From positions 1 through 23,966 of the forward strand of contig CAMWOX010000009.1 in the NCBI GenBank assembly GCA_947175975.1: DNA of 23,966 nt, read 5' to 3'. The DNA is from an uncultured Ruminococcus sp. Lineage in GTDB: Bacteria; Bacillota; Clostridia; Oscillospirales; Ruminococcaceae. Shown here one piece after another: positions 14,756-21,717 of the stretch (positions within the stretch are counted from its first letter, which is position 1; each line of letters opens with the position of its first letter). The notes under the pieces were generated by a model. It saw only the letters and a program-made list of their open reading frames with translations, did no database searches and was not told the DNA's origin. The position numbers and the translations under genes are program-made.

Positions 14756-15338
14756 GTTGGAAAATTTAAGAAATTATTTCAGAAAGGGGATGAGTCCCAC
14801 GAATAACAAAAATGAAAATCAGGAGACTCAGGAAATGCAGGAGCAGGAAGTTTCTGAAAATACAGAAACAGAACATCTGGACAATGCCGCCGATGAATTG
14901 GATGCGATTGAAACATCTGACGAACTGGAAGCAGAAAAAGACAGATATTTTAGACTGCTGGCTGATTATGAGAATTTCCGCAGAAGAACAGAAAAAGAAA
15001 AGCTTGCCATTTACGGCGATGCTACGGCAAAATGCGTGGAACAGTTGCTGCCGGTTGTAGATAACTTTGAGCGTGCTGTGGATGCACCCTGTCAGGATGA
15101 AGAGTATCACAAAGGCATGGTCATGATTCTGGATCAGTTCCGGGGATTTCTTGAAAAACTGGGTGTATCAGAGATTCCGGCTCTCGGTGCAGCATTTGAT
15201 CCAAATGTACACCAGGCAATCAAGAAAGAAGATGCCAGTGAAGAATTTCCGGAGAATACAGTCTGTGAAGTATTCCAGAAAGGCTATATGCTCCAGGACA
15301 GATTGATCCGTCCGGCGATGGTGGCTGTAGCGGGCTGA
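14736..15338 (+). CDS. grpE: Nucleotide exchange factor GrpE
   Basis: GrpE releases ADP from DnaK and acts as a heat sensor. The 200-residue protein has a low-complexity Glu/Gln/Asn-rich N-terminus, then the long dimerising helix (LEAEKDRYFRLLADYENFRRRTEKEK). A beta wing with AFDPNVHQAI and VFQKGYMLQDRLIRPAMV closes the protein. I use ATG 14736, which overlaps hrcA by 20 bp, because GGAGAG sits 10-12 bases upstream. ATG 14748 and ATG 14790 are alternatives; the latter has a purine-rich AAAGGGG directly against it, too close to serve. The start is uncertain by a few residues. The Cys residues within the core (CVEQLL, APCQDEE) are uncommon but not diagnostic. Confidence 0.95.
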   Translation: MKKMKSKLENLRNYFRKGMSPTNNKNENQETQEMQEQEVSENTETEHLDNAADELDAIETSDELEAEKDRYFRLLADYENFRRRTEKEKLAIYGDATAKCVEQLLPVVDNFERAVDAPCQDEEYHKGMVMILDQFRGFLEKLGVSEIPALGAAFDPNVHQAIKKEDASEEFPENTVCEVFQKGYMLQDRLIRPAMVAVAG

Positions 15339-15381
15339 GCATAGAAATAATAAATAATAAGCATGAAAGGATGCGTTTTTT

Positions 15382-17226
15382 ATGGGCAAAATTATTGGTA
15401 TTGACTTGGGAACGACTAATTCCTGTGTAGCAGTTGTAGAGGGCGGCAATGCTGTTGTGATCGCTAATGCAGAGGGCGCAAGAACAACACCATCTGTTGT
15501 CGCATTTTCCAAGACCGGTGAGCGTCTGATTGGTAAAGTCGCAAAGAACCAGGCAATTACAAATCCGGATAAGACAATTTCCTCAATCAAGCGTCACATG
15601 GGTTCAGATTATAAAGTTGATATTGATGGCAAGAAATATACACCGCAGGAAATTTCTGCAATGATTTTGCAGAAACTGAAATCCGATGCAGAGGCTTATT
15701 TAGGTGAGACTGTCAACGAGGCTGTTATCACAGTGCCGGCATATTTTACAGATGCACAGAGACAGGCAACTAAGGATGCAGGACAGATTGCAGGACTTGT
15801 TGTCAAGAGAATTATCAACGAGCCGACAGCTGCTGCTTTGTCTTATGGTATTGATAAAGAAGACGATCAGAAAGTCATGGTTTATGACCTCGGCGGCGGT
15901 ACGTTTGACGTTTCTATTATCGAGATGGGCGAGGGCTATCAGCAGGTTGTTGCTACGGCTGGTAATAATCGCCTGGGCGGTGATGATTTCGATCAGAGAA
16001 TTATTAACTGGATGGTTGACGAGTTCCGGAAAGAACAGGGGATTGATCTGTCCCAGGACAGAATGGTCATGCAGAGACTGAAAGATGCTGCAGAAGCTGC
16101 GAAGATCGAATTGTCTGCTACACCGACTACAAATATCAATCTGCCGTTTATTACTGCGGATGCCAATGGCCCGAAGCATCTGAATCTGACATTGACACAG
16201 GCAAAGTTCAACGAACTGACAGCAGATCTGGTACAGGCTACTATGGAACCTGTCCGCCAGGCATTGTCTGACAGCGGTCTGCGTGCATCCGAGCTGGATA
16301 AAGTTCTCATGGTCGGCGGTTCTTCCAGAATCCCTGCTGTTCAGGATGCTGTCAAGAAACTGATCGGAAAAGATCCGTTCAAGGGTATCAATCCGGACGA
16401 ATGCGTGGCACTCGGTGCGGCATTGCAGGGCGGTGTACTCGGCGGTGATGTCAAAGAAGGCTTAATGCTCCTGGATGTCACACCCCTGTCCCTGGGTATT
16501 GAAACAGCAGGCGGTGTCTGCACTGTCATGATTCCCAGAAATACAACAATCCCGACAAAAAAATCTGAAGTATTCTCCACTTATGCGGATAATCAGCCGG
16601 CTGTGGATATTAATGTCCTTCAGGGTGAGAGACAGTTTGCAAGAGATAATAAACAGCTCGGCACATTCCGTCTGGACGGTATCGCTCCGGCAATGCGTGG
16701 TGTACCAAGAATTGAAGTGACGTTTGATATTGACAGAAATGGTATTGTGCATGTAACAGCAAAAGACCAGGGTACTGGCAAAGAACAGAATATTTCCATC
16801 ACAGCTTCTACGAATATGTCCGAGGAAGATATTAATAAGGCTGTCAAAGAGGCAGAGGCTTATGCGGAAGAAGACAAGAAACGCCGTGATGAAGTCGATA
16901 CAAAGAATAACGCTGAGAATATGATTCTCCAGTGTGAGGGTACTTTGAAAGAACTGGGCGATAAGATGGCACAGGCGGATCAGGATGCTGTCCGTGCAAA
17001 ATCTTCTGAGTTGCAGGCTGCAATTGATGCCAATGATACAGCTGCTATGAAGACCAAGATGGATGAACTCCAGAAAGTATTAATGGAAGCTGGTTCTAAG
17101 ATCTACCAGCAGTCCGGTGCAGCAGGCATGGGGGCTGGTGTAGATCCAAGCATGGCAGGCGGCTTCACAGAAGCAGAACCTTCCGGCAATGATGATGTCA
17201 TTGATGCGGATTTCACAGAAGCATAA
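15382..17226 (+). CDS. dnaK: Chaperone DnaK (Hsp70)
   Basis: DnaK binds exposed hydrophobic peptides in an ATP-driven cycle with DnaJ and GrpE. The 614-residue protein has the actin-like ATPase domain with GIDLGTTNSC at residues 5-14, DLGGGTFDVS and VGGSSRIPAVQ. The linker and substrate-binding domain carry LLDVTPLSLGIET and FSTYADNQP. A helical lid leads to an acidic tail ending in the family's usual D-V-I-D-A-D-F block. It is full length with no gaps. AAAGG at 15365-15369 precedes ATG 15382. It lies 43 bp after grpE and has no promoter of its own visible. Confidence 0.98.
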   Translation: MGKIIGIDLGTTNSCVAVVEGGNAVVIANAEGARTTPSVVAFSKTGERLIGKVAKNQAITNPDKTISSIKRHMGSDYKVDIDGKKYTPQEISAMILQKLKSDAEAYLGETVNEAVITVPAYFTDAQRQATKDAGQIAGLVVKRIINEPTAAALSYGIDKEDDQKVMVYDLGGGTFDVSIIEMGEGYQQVVATAGNNRLGGDDFDQRIINWMVDEFRKEQGIDLSQDRMVMQRLKDAAEAAKIELSATPTTNINLPFITADANGPKHLNLTLTQAKFNELTADLVQATMEPVRQALSDSGLRASELDKVLMVGGSSRIPAVQDAVKKLIGKDPFKGINPDECVALGAALQGGVLGGDVKEGLMLLDVTPLSLGIETAGGVCTVMIPRNTTIPTKKSEVFSTYADNQPAVDINVLQGERQFARDNKQLGTFRLDGIAPAMRGVPRIEVTFDIDRNGIVHVTAKDQGTGKEQNISITASTNMSEEDINKAVKEAEAYAEEDKKRRDEVDTKNNAENMILQCEGTLKELGDKMAQADQDAVRAKSSELQAAIDANDTAAMKTKMDELQKVLMEAGSKIYQQSGAAGMGAGVDPSMAGGFTEAEPSGNDDVIDADFTEA

Positions 17227-17247
17227 TTCAAGAATTGATAAAATAGC

Positions 17248-17269
17248 CGGGGCGGAGTAATCCGCCCTG
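17248..17269 (+). promoter_or_regulatory. GNRA-capped hairpin between dnaK and dnaJ
   Basis: CGGGGCGGA (17248-17256) pairs with TCCGCCCTG (17261-17269) over 9 bp with one G-T pair and a GTAA loop. GTAA is a GNRA tetraloop. No T run follows, so this is not an intrinsic terminator. It could be an mRNA-processing or stability element that sets the dnaK to dnaJ ratio; that role is inferred. Confidence 0.75.
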
Positions 17270-17307
17270 TCGCTGGATAGAAAGGAGTGCCGTTCCGACG
17301 GAGAAAT

Positions 17308-18468
17308 ATGGCTGAAAAACGTGATTATTATGAAATTCTGGGTATCCAGAAAGGTGCAAGTGAGGATGAAATCAAAAAAGCATATCGCAAGATGGCAAGG
17401 GAAAATCATCCTGATCTTCATCCCGACAGAGCAGATGCATGCGAAGAAAAGATGAAAGAAATCAATGAAGCATATGCTGTGCTGTCAGACGCAGAAAAGC
17501 GTCAGCGTTATGACCAGTTCGGTCACGGTGGTCTGGAAGGCGGCGGCATGGGCGGCTTCGGTGGCTTCACAGGCGGATACAGCGGTGATATGAGTGATAT
17601 TCTTGAAGGTATGTTCGGTAATATTTTCGGCGGCGGAAGTGGATTCCGCAGCAGCGGCAGTTCCGCAAATGCCGCCAGACGTGGCAAGGATATTACAACA
17701 AGTGTTAACATCAGTTTTATGGATGCCTGCAAAGGCACTTCCCAGGAAATTCAGATCACACATCAGGAAAGATGTGATGCCTGCAACGGCTCAGGCTGTG
17801 CGGCAGGAACTGCACCGGAGACTTGTCCGGACTGTCAGGGACGTGGTGCAGTCAGAGTGACACAGCAGACGTTTATGGGTACGATTTCTTCTTCCAGACC
17901 TTGCAGTAAATGTGGCGGGAAAGGAACAATTATCAAGAATCCCTGTGCAAAATGCCATGGTATGGGAAGAATGCGTGTGCAGAAAAAAGTATCTATCAAT
18001 ATTCCGGCGGGCATTGATGACGGGCAGACACTCCGGGTTTCCGGTGAGGGAGACTCCGGCATTAATGGTGGCCCGAACGGCAATCTGAATGTGAATGTGA
18101 CAGTGCGTCCGCATCCGATTTTTGTGAGAAATGGCTTTGATGTGAGTTGCGAAATTCCGATTACATTTACACAGGCAGTACTCGGTGATGAAATTCAAGT
18201 ACCGACAATTGACGGCAATGTCACACTGACTGTTCCGAAAGGTACACAGCCCGGTACAAAGCACCGCCTGAAAGGCAAGGGCATTCAGAGAATCCAGAGA
18301 GACGGCAGAGGGGATCAGTATGTGAAATTAAATATTGAAGTACCGAAAAGCCTGTCTAAAAAACAAGAGGAGCTGCTCAAAGCATTTGAAGATTCTCTCG
18401 GAGAGAAAAATTATACCAAACGCAAGACATTCAAAGATAAGTTAAGCGAATTGTTCGGGCGTAATTAA
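17308..18468 (+). CDS. dnaJ: Chaperone DnaJ (type I Hsp40)
   Basis: DnaJ delivers substrates to DnaK and triggers its ATPase. The 386-residue protein has the J domain (residues 1-70, HPD at 34-36) and a Gly/Phe-rich linker. Four zinc-knuckle repeats follow (CDACNGSG, CPDCQGRG, CSKCGGKG, CAKCHGMG), then the C-terminal beta domains with the dimerisation tail. I choose ATG 17308, whose CGGAG at 17299-17303 is a little close but in place. The in-frame GTG 17287 is excluded because it overlaps the AAGGAG sequence itself. It is the last gene of the heat-shock operon and is followed after 7 bp by a strong terminator. Confidence 0.97.
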   Translation: MAEKRDYYEILGIQKGASEDEIKKAYRKMARENHPDLHPDRADACEEKMKEINEAYAVLSDAEKRQRYDQFGHGGLEGGGMGGFGGFTGGYSGDMSDILEGMFGNIFGGGSGFRSSGSSANAARRGKDITTSVNISFMDACKGTSQEIQITHQERCDACNGSGCAAGTAPETCPDCQGRGAVRVTQQTFMGTISSSRPCSKCGGKGTIIKNPCAKCHGMGRMRVQKKVSINIPAGIDDGQTLRVSGEGDSGINGGPNGNLNVNVTVRPHPIFVRNGFDVSCEIPITFTQAVLGDEIQVPTIDGNVTLTVPKGTQPGTKHRLKGKGIQRIQRDGRGDQYVKLNIEVPKSLSKKQEELLKAFEDSLGEKNYTKRKTFKDKLSELFGRN

Positions 18469-18475
18469 TGAAACG

Positions 18476-18512
18476 AAAAAAGCCTTTTTTGAGATTCAGA
18501 AAAGGCTTTTTT
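18476..18512. terminator. Bidirectional intrinsic terminator after dnaJ
   Basis: AAAAAAGCCTTTT (18476-18488) and AAAAGGCTTTTTT (18500-18512) make a perfect 13-bp stem with A and T runs on both sides. It could stop transcripts from either strand, although no convergent gene lies here. Confidence 0.95.
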
Positions 18513-18540
18513 GTTGTGAAGACAAGAAAGGATTGTAGAA

Positions 18541-19533
18541 ATGAAGTTTTCTCAGATGATCGCAAAATTCTTGAATATTTGCAGTAAAATAAAACTTGTG
18601 ATGTTTGTTATCCTGCTTGCAGTATGCTTATTCTGTTTGGCAATGGCAGAAATACAAGCAAGTGCCGCTCCGGAACAAATGGAATCTGCCTTGCAGTGGG
18701 CGGTTATGACCGCAAATGATGATTCCCACGGTTATAGTCAGGTCAATCGTTGGGGGAATCCGGATTATGACTGCTCTTCGTTTATCATTTCTGCATTACG
18801 CTATGCCGGCATCCCGACAGGGGATGCGAGCAGTACAAAAAATCTCAGAGCCAATCTGACAGCCGGAGATTTTACATGGATTCCACGGGGAAGCCATGCC
18901 TTATCCAATACAGAATGGCTCGAACGAGGAGATATTCTGCTTTCTAATGGACATGCTGAAATTTTTTTAGGAAATTATAAAACAGTTGCCGCACATCAGA
19001 ATTATGGTTATTCACAGGGTGGTGACCAGAACGGCAAGGAAATCTCTGTCGGGAACTACTGGTATGATAGTAATTATGGCTGTTGGCAAGGTGTCCTGCG
19101 GTGCAATGCCGTGATTGCAGATGCCTGCACAGAAGAATACACAGGCAATTATGAAGTGATGGGAGATCTTAATCTCCGGACAGGTCATGGCACATGGAGC
19201 GGGATTCTGGATGTGATTCCGGCCGGAACAGTTGTTTCTGTGTCGAAATCTGACGGAATATGGGGACATGTGCAGTATTATGGCAGAGAGGGACTTTGTT
19301 CTATGAGTCTGCTTGCCAGAACAGATGCGCCTGTGAGTGAATATATAATAACCGGAGATGTGAATGCAGATTCTGTTTTCGATACGAAGGATCTGCTTGC
19401 TGTGCAGGATTGGCTGCTCGGAATCGGGTCACTTGCTGACTGGCGGCAGGCAGATCAGGATTATGACGGGATGATTACTATTTTTGATCTTGCTGTTATG
19501 AAACAGCTTTTGCTTGCAGAACAGGAAACGTGA
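18541..19533 (+). CDS. Secreted NlpC/P60-like peptidoglycan hydrolase with SH3 and C-terminal dockerin
   Basis: The 330-residue protein begins with a signal peptide (hydrophobic core about residues 19-36, AxA-type cleavage site near QASAA, 40-43). Residues 50-190 form an NlpC/P60 (Amidase_5-type) domain, with Cys78 in NPDYDCSSF as the likely nucleophile and His138 in NGHAEIFLG as the partner base. Residues 203-260 form a bacterial SH3 domain (NLRTGHGTWSGIL). Residues 270-326 form a dockerin with two calcium-binding repeats: GDVNADSVFDTKDL with WLL, then DQDYDGMITIFDLAVMK. This is a Ruminococcus-type dockerin. The enzyme should cleave cell-wall peptides outside the cell and be attached to a cohesin partner. 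AAAGGA (18527-18532) precedes ATG 18541. It sits 28 bp behind the dnaJ terminator. Confidence 0.9.
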   Translation: MKFSQMIAKFLNICSKIKLVMFVILLAVCLFCLAMAEIQASAAPEQMESALQWAVMTANDDSHGYSQVNRWGNPDYDCSSFIISALRYAGIPTGDASSTKNLRANLTAGDFTWIPRGSHALSNTEWLERGDILLSNGHAEIFLGNYKTVAAHQNYGYSQGGDQNGKEISVGNYWYDSNYGCWQGVLRCNAVIADACTEEYTGNYEVMGDLNLRTGHGTWSGILDVIPAGTVVSVSKSDGIWGHVQYYGREGLCSMSLLARTDAPVSEYIITGDVNADSVFDTKDLLAVQDWLLGIGSLADWRQADQDYDGMITIFDLAVMKQLLLAEQET

Positions 19534-19552
19534 GGTTTTTTTGGATTAGGAC

Positions 19553-19581
19553 TTGTAATATCTGAAAAACTATGCTATAAT
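19553..19581 (+). promoter_or_regulatory. Sigma-A promoter of the asp23-yloV-recG cluster
   Basis: TTGTAA (19553-19558) and TATAAT (19576-19581) with a 17-bp spacer; TGC directly before the -10 box makes an extended -10. A start near 19588 leaves a leader of about 40 bases. Confidence 0.85.
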
Positions 19582-19627
19582 AAAATCATGATTTCTGGAA
19601 TTTTATTATGCTGAAAGGATGAGAGTT

Positions 19628-19963
19628 ATGTTATATCTGGAAAATCCTGTCGGAAAAGTAGCCTTTTCTGATCAGTATCTGCGACAGCTCACGGAACAAA
19701 CCGTCTTGCAGTGTTTTGGCATTGCAGGATTTGTACAGCCTGCAATTGCTGAAAGATTGCTCGACGGCAGACGCAGTGCAGTGGAAATTATGACAAAAAA
19801 CGGAAAACTTGTGGTTTCTATTCATGTGTGCGTGATCTATGGTGTGAATATTCCTGTCGTAGTACGTGCGCTCATGCACAAAATCGAGTTTGTAATCGAA
19901 GAGGCGGTAAGGATTCCCGTATCTCATGTGCGTGTCTATGTAGATGAGATCGTAGAGCCATAA
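19628..19963 (+). CDS. yloU: Asp23/Gls24 family envelope stress response protein
   Basis: The 111-residue protein belongs to the Asp23/Gls24 family, small proteins at the Gram-positive cell envelope linked to alkaline or envelope stress. The visible features are GKVAFSDQYLRQLTEQ at the start and the central VSIHVCVIYGVNIPVVVRAL strand-helix. The closing segment is VRVYVDEIV. I use ATG 19628 rather than 19619: AAAGGA at 19614-19619 overlaps the earlier ATG and is well spaced for this one. The gene is followed by yloV after 18 bp, the standard order in Firmicutes, so the family assignment is supported by context. Confidence 0.9.
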   Translation: MLYLENPVGKVAFSDQYLRQLTEQTVLQCFGIAGFVQPAIAERLLDGRRSAVEIMTKNGKLVVSIHVCVIYGVNIPVVVRALMHKIEFVIEEAVRIPVSHVRVYVDEIVEP

Positions 19964-19981
19964 GCAGGAGGGGTTTGAAGA

Positions 19982-21646
19982 ATGAGTATCAGTGTCATCA
20001 ATGGAAAACTTCTGAAAGATGCACTTTGCAGTGCTGCTGTCAGAATTGAACAGAACCGGAAAATGATTGATGAATTGAATGTTTATCCTGTGCCGGACGG
20101 CGACACAGGTACAAATATGTCTATGACGATGCATACGGCAAAACGGGAGCTGGATGTTCTGTCGGATTCTGTCAGTGTGTCAGAAGTTGCTGAAAAAGCC
20201 GCTTCGGCAATGCTCCGGGGTGCAAGGGGTAATTCCGGTGTGATCCTGTCGCTTTTATTCAGAGGATTTTCCAAAGGACTTGCAGGACTGGAAGAGGCAG
20301 ACGGACAGGAGATCGCTAATGCTTTGGAAATCGGTGTGCAGGCGGCTTATAAATCCGTAATGAAACCCACGGAGGGAACAATTCTGACAGTTGCCAGAAT
20401 CGCATCCCAGCAGGCACAGCTTACTGCAAGAGAGAATCCGGATGCAGTTGCTGTATTTAAAGAAATCTGCCGTGCTGGTGCAGAAGCCCTTGCCAACACG
20501 CCGCAGCAACTGGAGATTCTTCGAAAAGCCGGGGTCGTTGATGCCGGCGGCAGAGGATTATTGACAATCTGGGAGGAGATGCTTGCGGTGATGCATGGAA
20601 AAGCTCCAGTTCTGGCAGTGGAAGCAGTTGCGAAAAAACAGGAAGTCACTGCGATCGGAAGAGTAGATCTTGAAGAAGAGATTAAATTCACATACTGTAC
20701 GGAATTTATGCTCGAAAAGAAAAAAGACTGTCCGGATGCATTTAAATTAAGGGCTTATCTGGAGACAATCGGGGACTGTGTGGTTGTTGTGGATGATGAG
20801 GAAATTATCAAAGTCCATGTGCATACAGATAATCCGGGACTGGCTTTGCAGAAAGCCTTGGAATTTGGACAGTTTGTGAATGAACCCAAACCCAAGATTG
20901 AAAATATGAGAATCCAGCATGCCGGGAGAGTCCGTGCTGCCCAGAATGCTGCTCAGGATGAAACCTATGTGAAAGCAGAACCAGAAAAACAGTTCGGTTT
21001 TGTTGCGGTTGCCACAGGTGAGGGATTAGAAAACATGTTCCGGGAACTCGGTGCAGATTGTGTGGTCAGAGGCGGTCAAACGATGAATCCGTCTACGGAT
21101 GATATTCTGAAAGCCATTCATGCAACACCTGCTAAGAATGTATTTGTACTCCCGAATAATAAAAATATTATTATGGCGGCAGAACAGGCTGTCAGTCTCG
21201 CAGACCGGAATGTCTATGTCCTGCAAACCAGGACAATTCCGCAGGGACTGTCTGCCATGATGGCATTTGATGATGCACTTGATGTTGAGGGCAACCGGAT
21301 TGCTATGACCAGAGCATTTGAGAAAGTCTCTACCGGACAGATCACGTTTGCGGCAAGGGATTCTGAACTGGAGGGGCACAACATCCGGAAAGGTGAAGTG
21401 CTGGCACTGGATAACGGCAAACTGGCTTTTACAGATAAGGATCTCAATCATGCAGCTTTTAAGCTTACAAAGAAACTTGTGAATAATGACAGCAGTTTTA
21501 TTACCATCACATACGGACAGCATGTGCCAGAGGACACAGCAGATCAGCTCTGCACAAAGTTACAAGAACGTTTCGGCGATAAGATAGAGGTTATGCTTGT
21601 GAATGGCGGTCAGCCTGTGTATTATTATATTATTGCAGTAGAATAA
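19982..21646 (+). CDS. yloV: DhaL-like kinase, YloV/FakA family
   Basis: The 554-residue protein has an N-terminal DAK2/DhaL-type nucleotide domain with Mg-binding motif PDGDTGTNM (residues 38-46), GARGNSGVILS and EGTILTVAR. It continues with GGRGLLTIW. The C-terminal part ends YYYIIAVE, as in YloV/FakA proteins. FakA from Staphylococcus is a fatty-acid kinase that works with a DegV-type FakB carrier to supply acyl-phosphate for membrane lipids; the same role is inferred here, as no FakB is in the window. The ATG at 19982 has AGGAGGGG at 19966-19973. It has the normal length and follows asp23, as usual. Confidence 0.93.
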   Translation: MSISVINGKLLKDALCSAAVRIEQNRKMIDELNVYPVPDGDTGTNMSMTMHTAKRELDVLSDSVSVSEVAEKAASAMLRGARGNSGVILSLLFRGFSKGLAGLEEADGQEIANALEIGVQAAYKSVMKPTEGTILTVARIASQQAQLTARENPDAVAVFKEICRAGAEALANTPQQLEILRKAGVVDAGGRGLLTIWEEMLAVMHGKAPVLAVEAVAKKQEVTAIGRVDLEEEIKFTYCTEFMLEKKKDCPDAFKLRAYLETIGDCVVVVDDEEIIKVHVHTDNPGLALQKALEFGQFVNEPKPKIENMRIQHAGRVRAAQNAAQDETYVKAEPEKQFGFVAVATGEGLENMFRELGADCVVRGGQTMNPSTDDILKAIHATPAKNVFVLPNNKNIIMAAEQAVSLADRNVYVLQTRTIPQGLSAMMAFDDALDVEGNRIAMTRAFEKVSTGQITFAARDSELEGHNIRKGEVLALDNGKLAFTDKDLNHAAFKLTKKLVNNDSSFITITYGQHVPEDTADQLCTKLQERFGDKIEVMLVNGGQPVYYYIIAVE

Positions 21647-21659
21647 ATTAAAAAAATTC

Positions 21660-21703
21660 AGCCGTTTTCCGGATATACTATCACAGAAAACGGCTTGTTT
21701 TTT
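21660..21703 (+). terminator. Intrinsic terminator between yloV and recG
   Basis: AGCCGTTTTC (21660-21669) pairs perfectly over 10 bp with GAAAACGGCT (21686-21695), with a 16-base loop and six T at 21698-21703. It stands only 14 bp before recG, so recG may depend on read-through. Confidence 0.9.
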
Positions 21704-21717
21704 CGGGAGATGTTGTT

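Noticed and set aside
17287..17307. Upstream GTG start for dnaJ
   Set aside because: The GTG overlaps the AAGGAG sequence and would add seven residues not found in DnaJ proteins.
21674..21679. TATACT in the yloV-recG terminator loop as a recG -10 box
   Set aside because: No -35-like hexamer lies 16-18 bases upstream, where the sequence is an A run.
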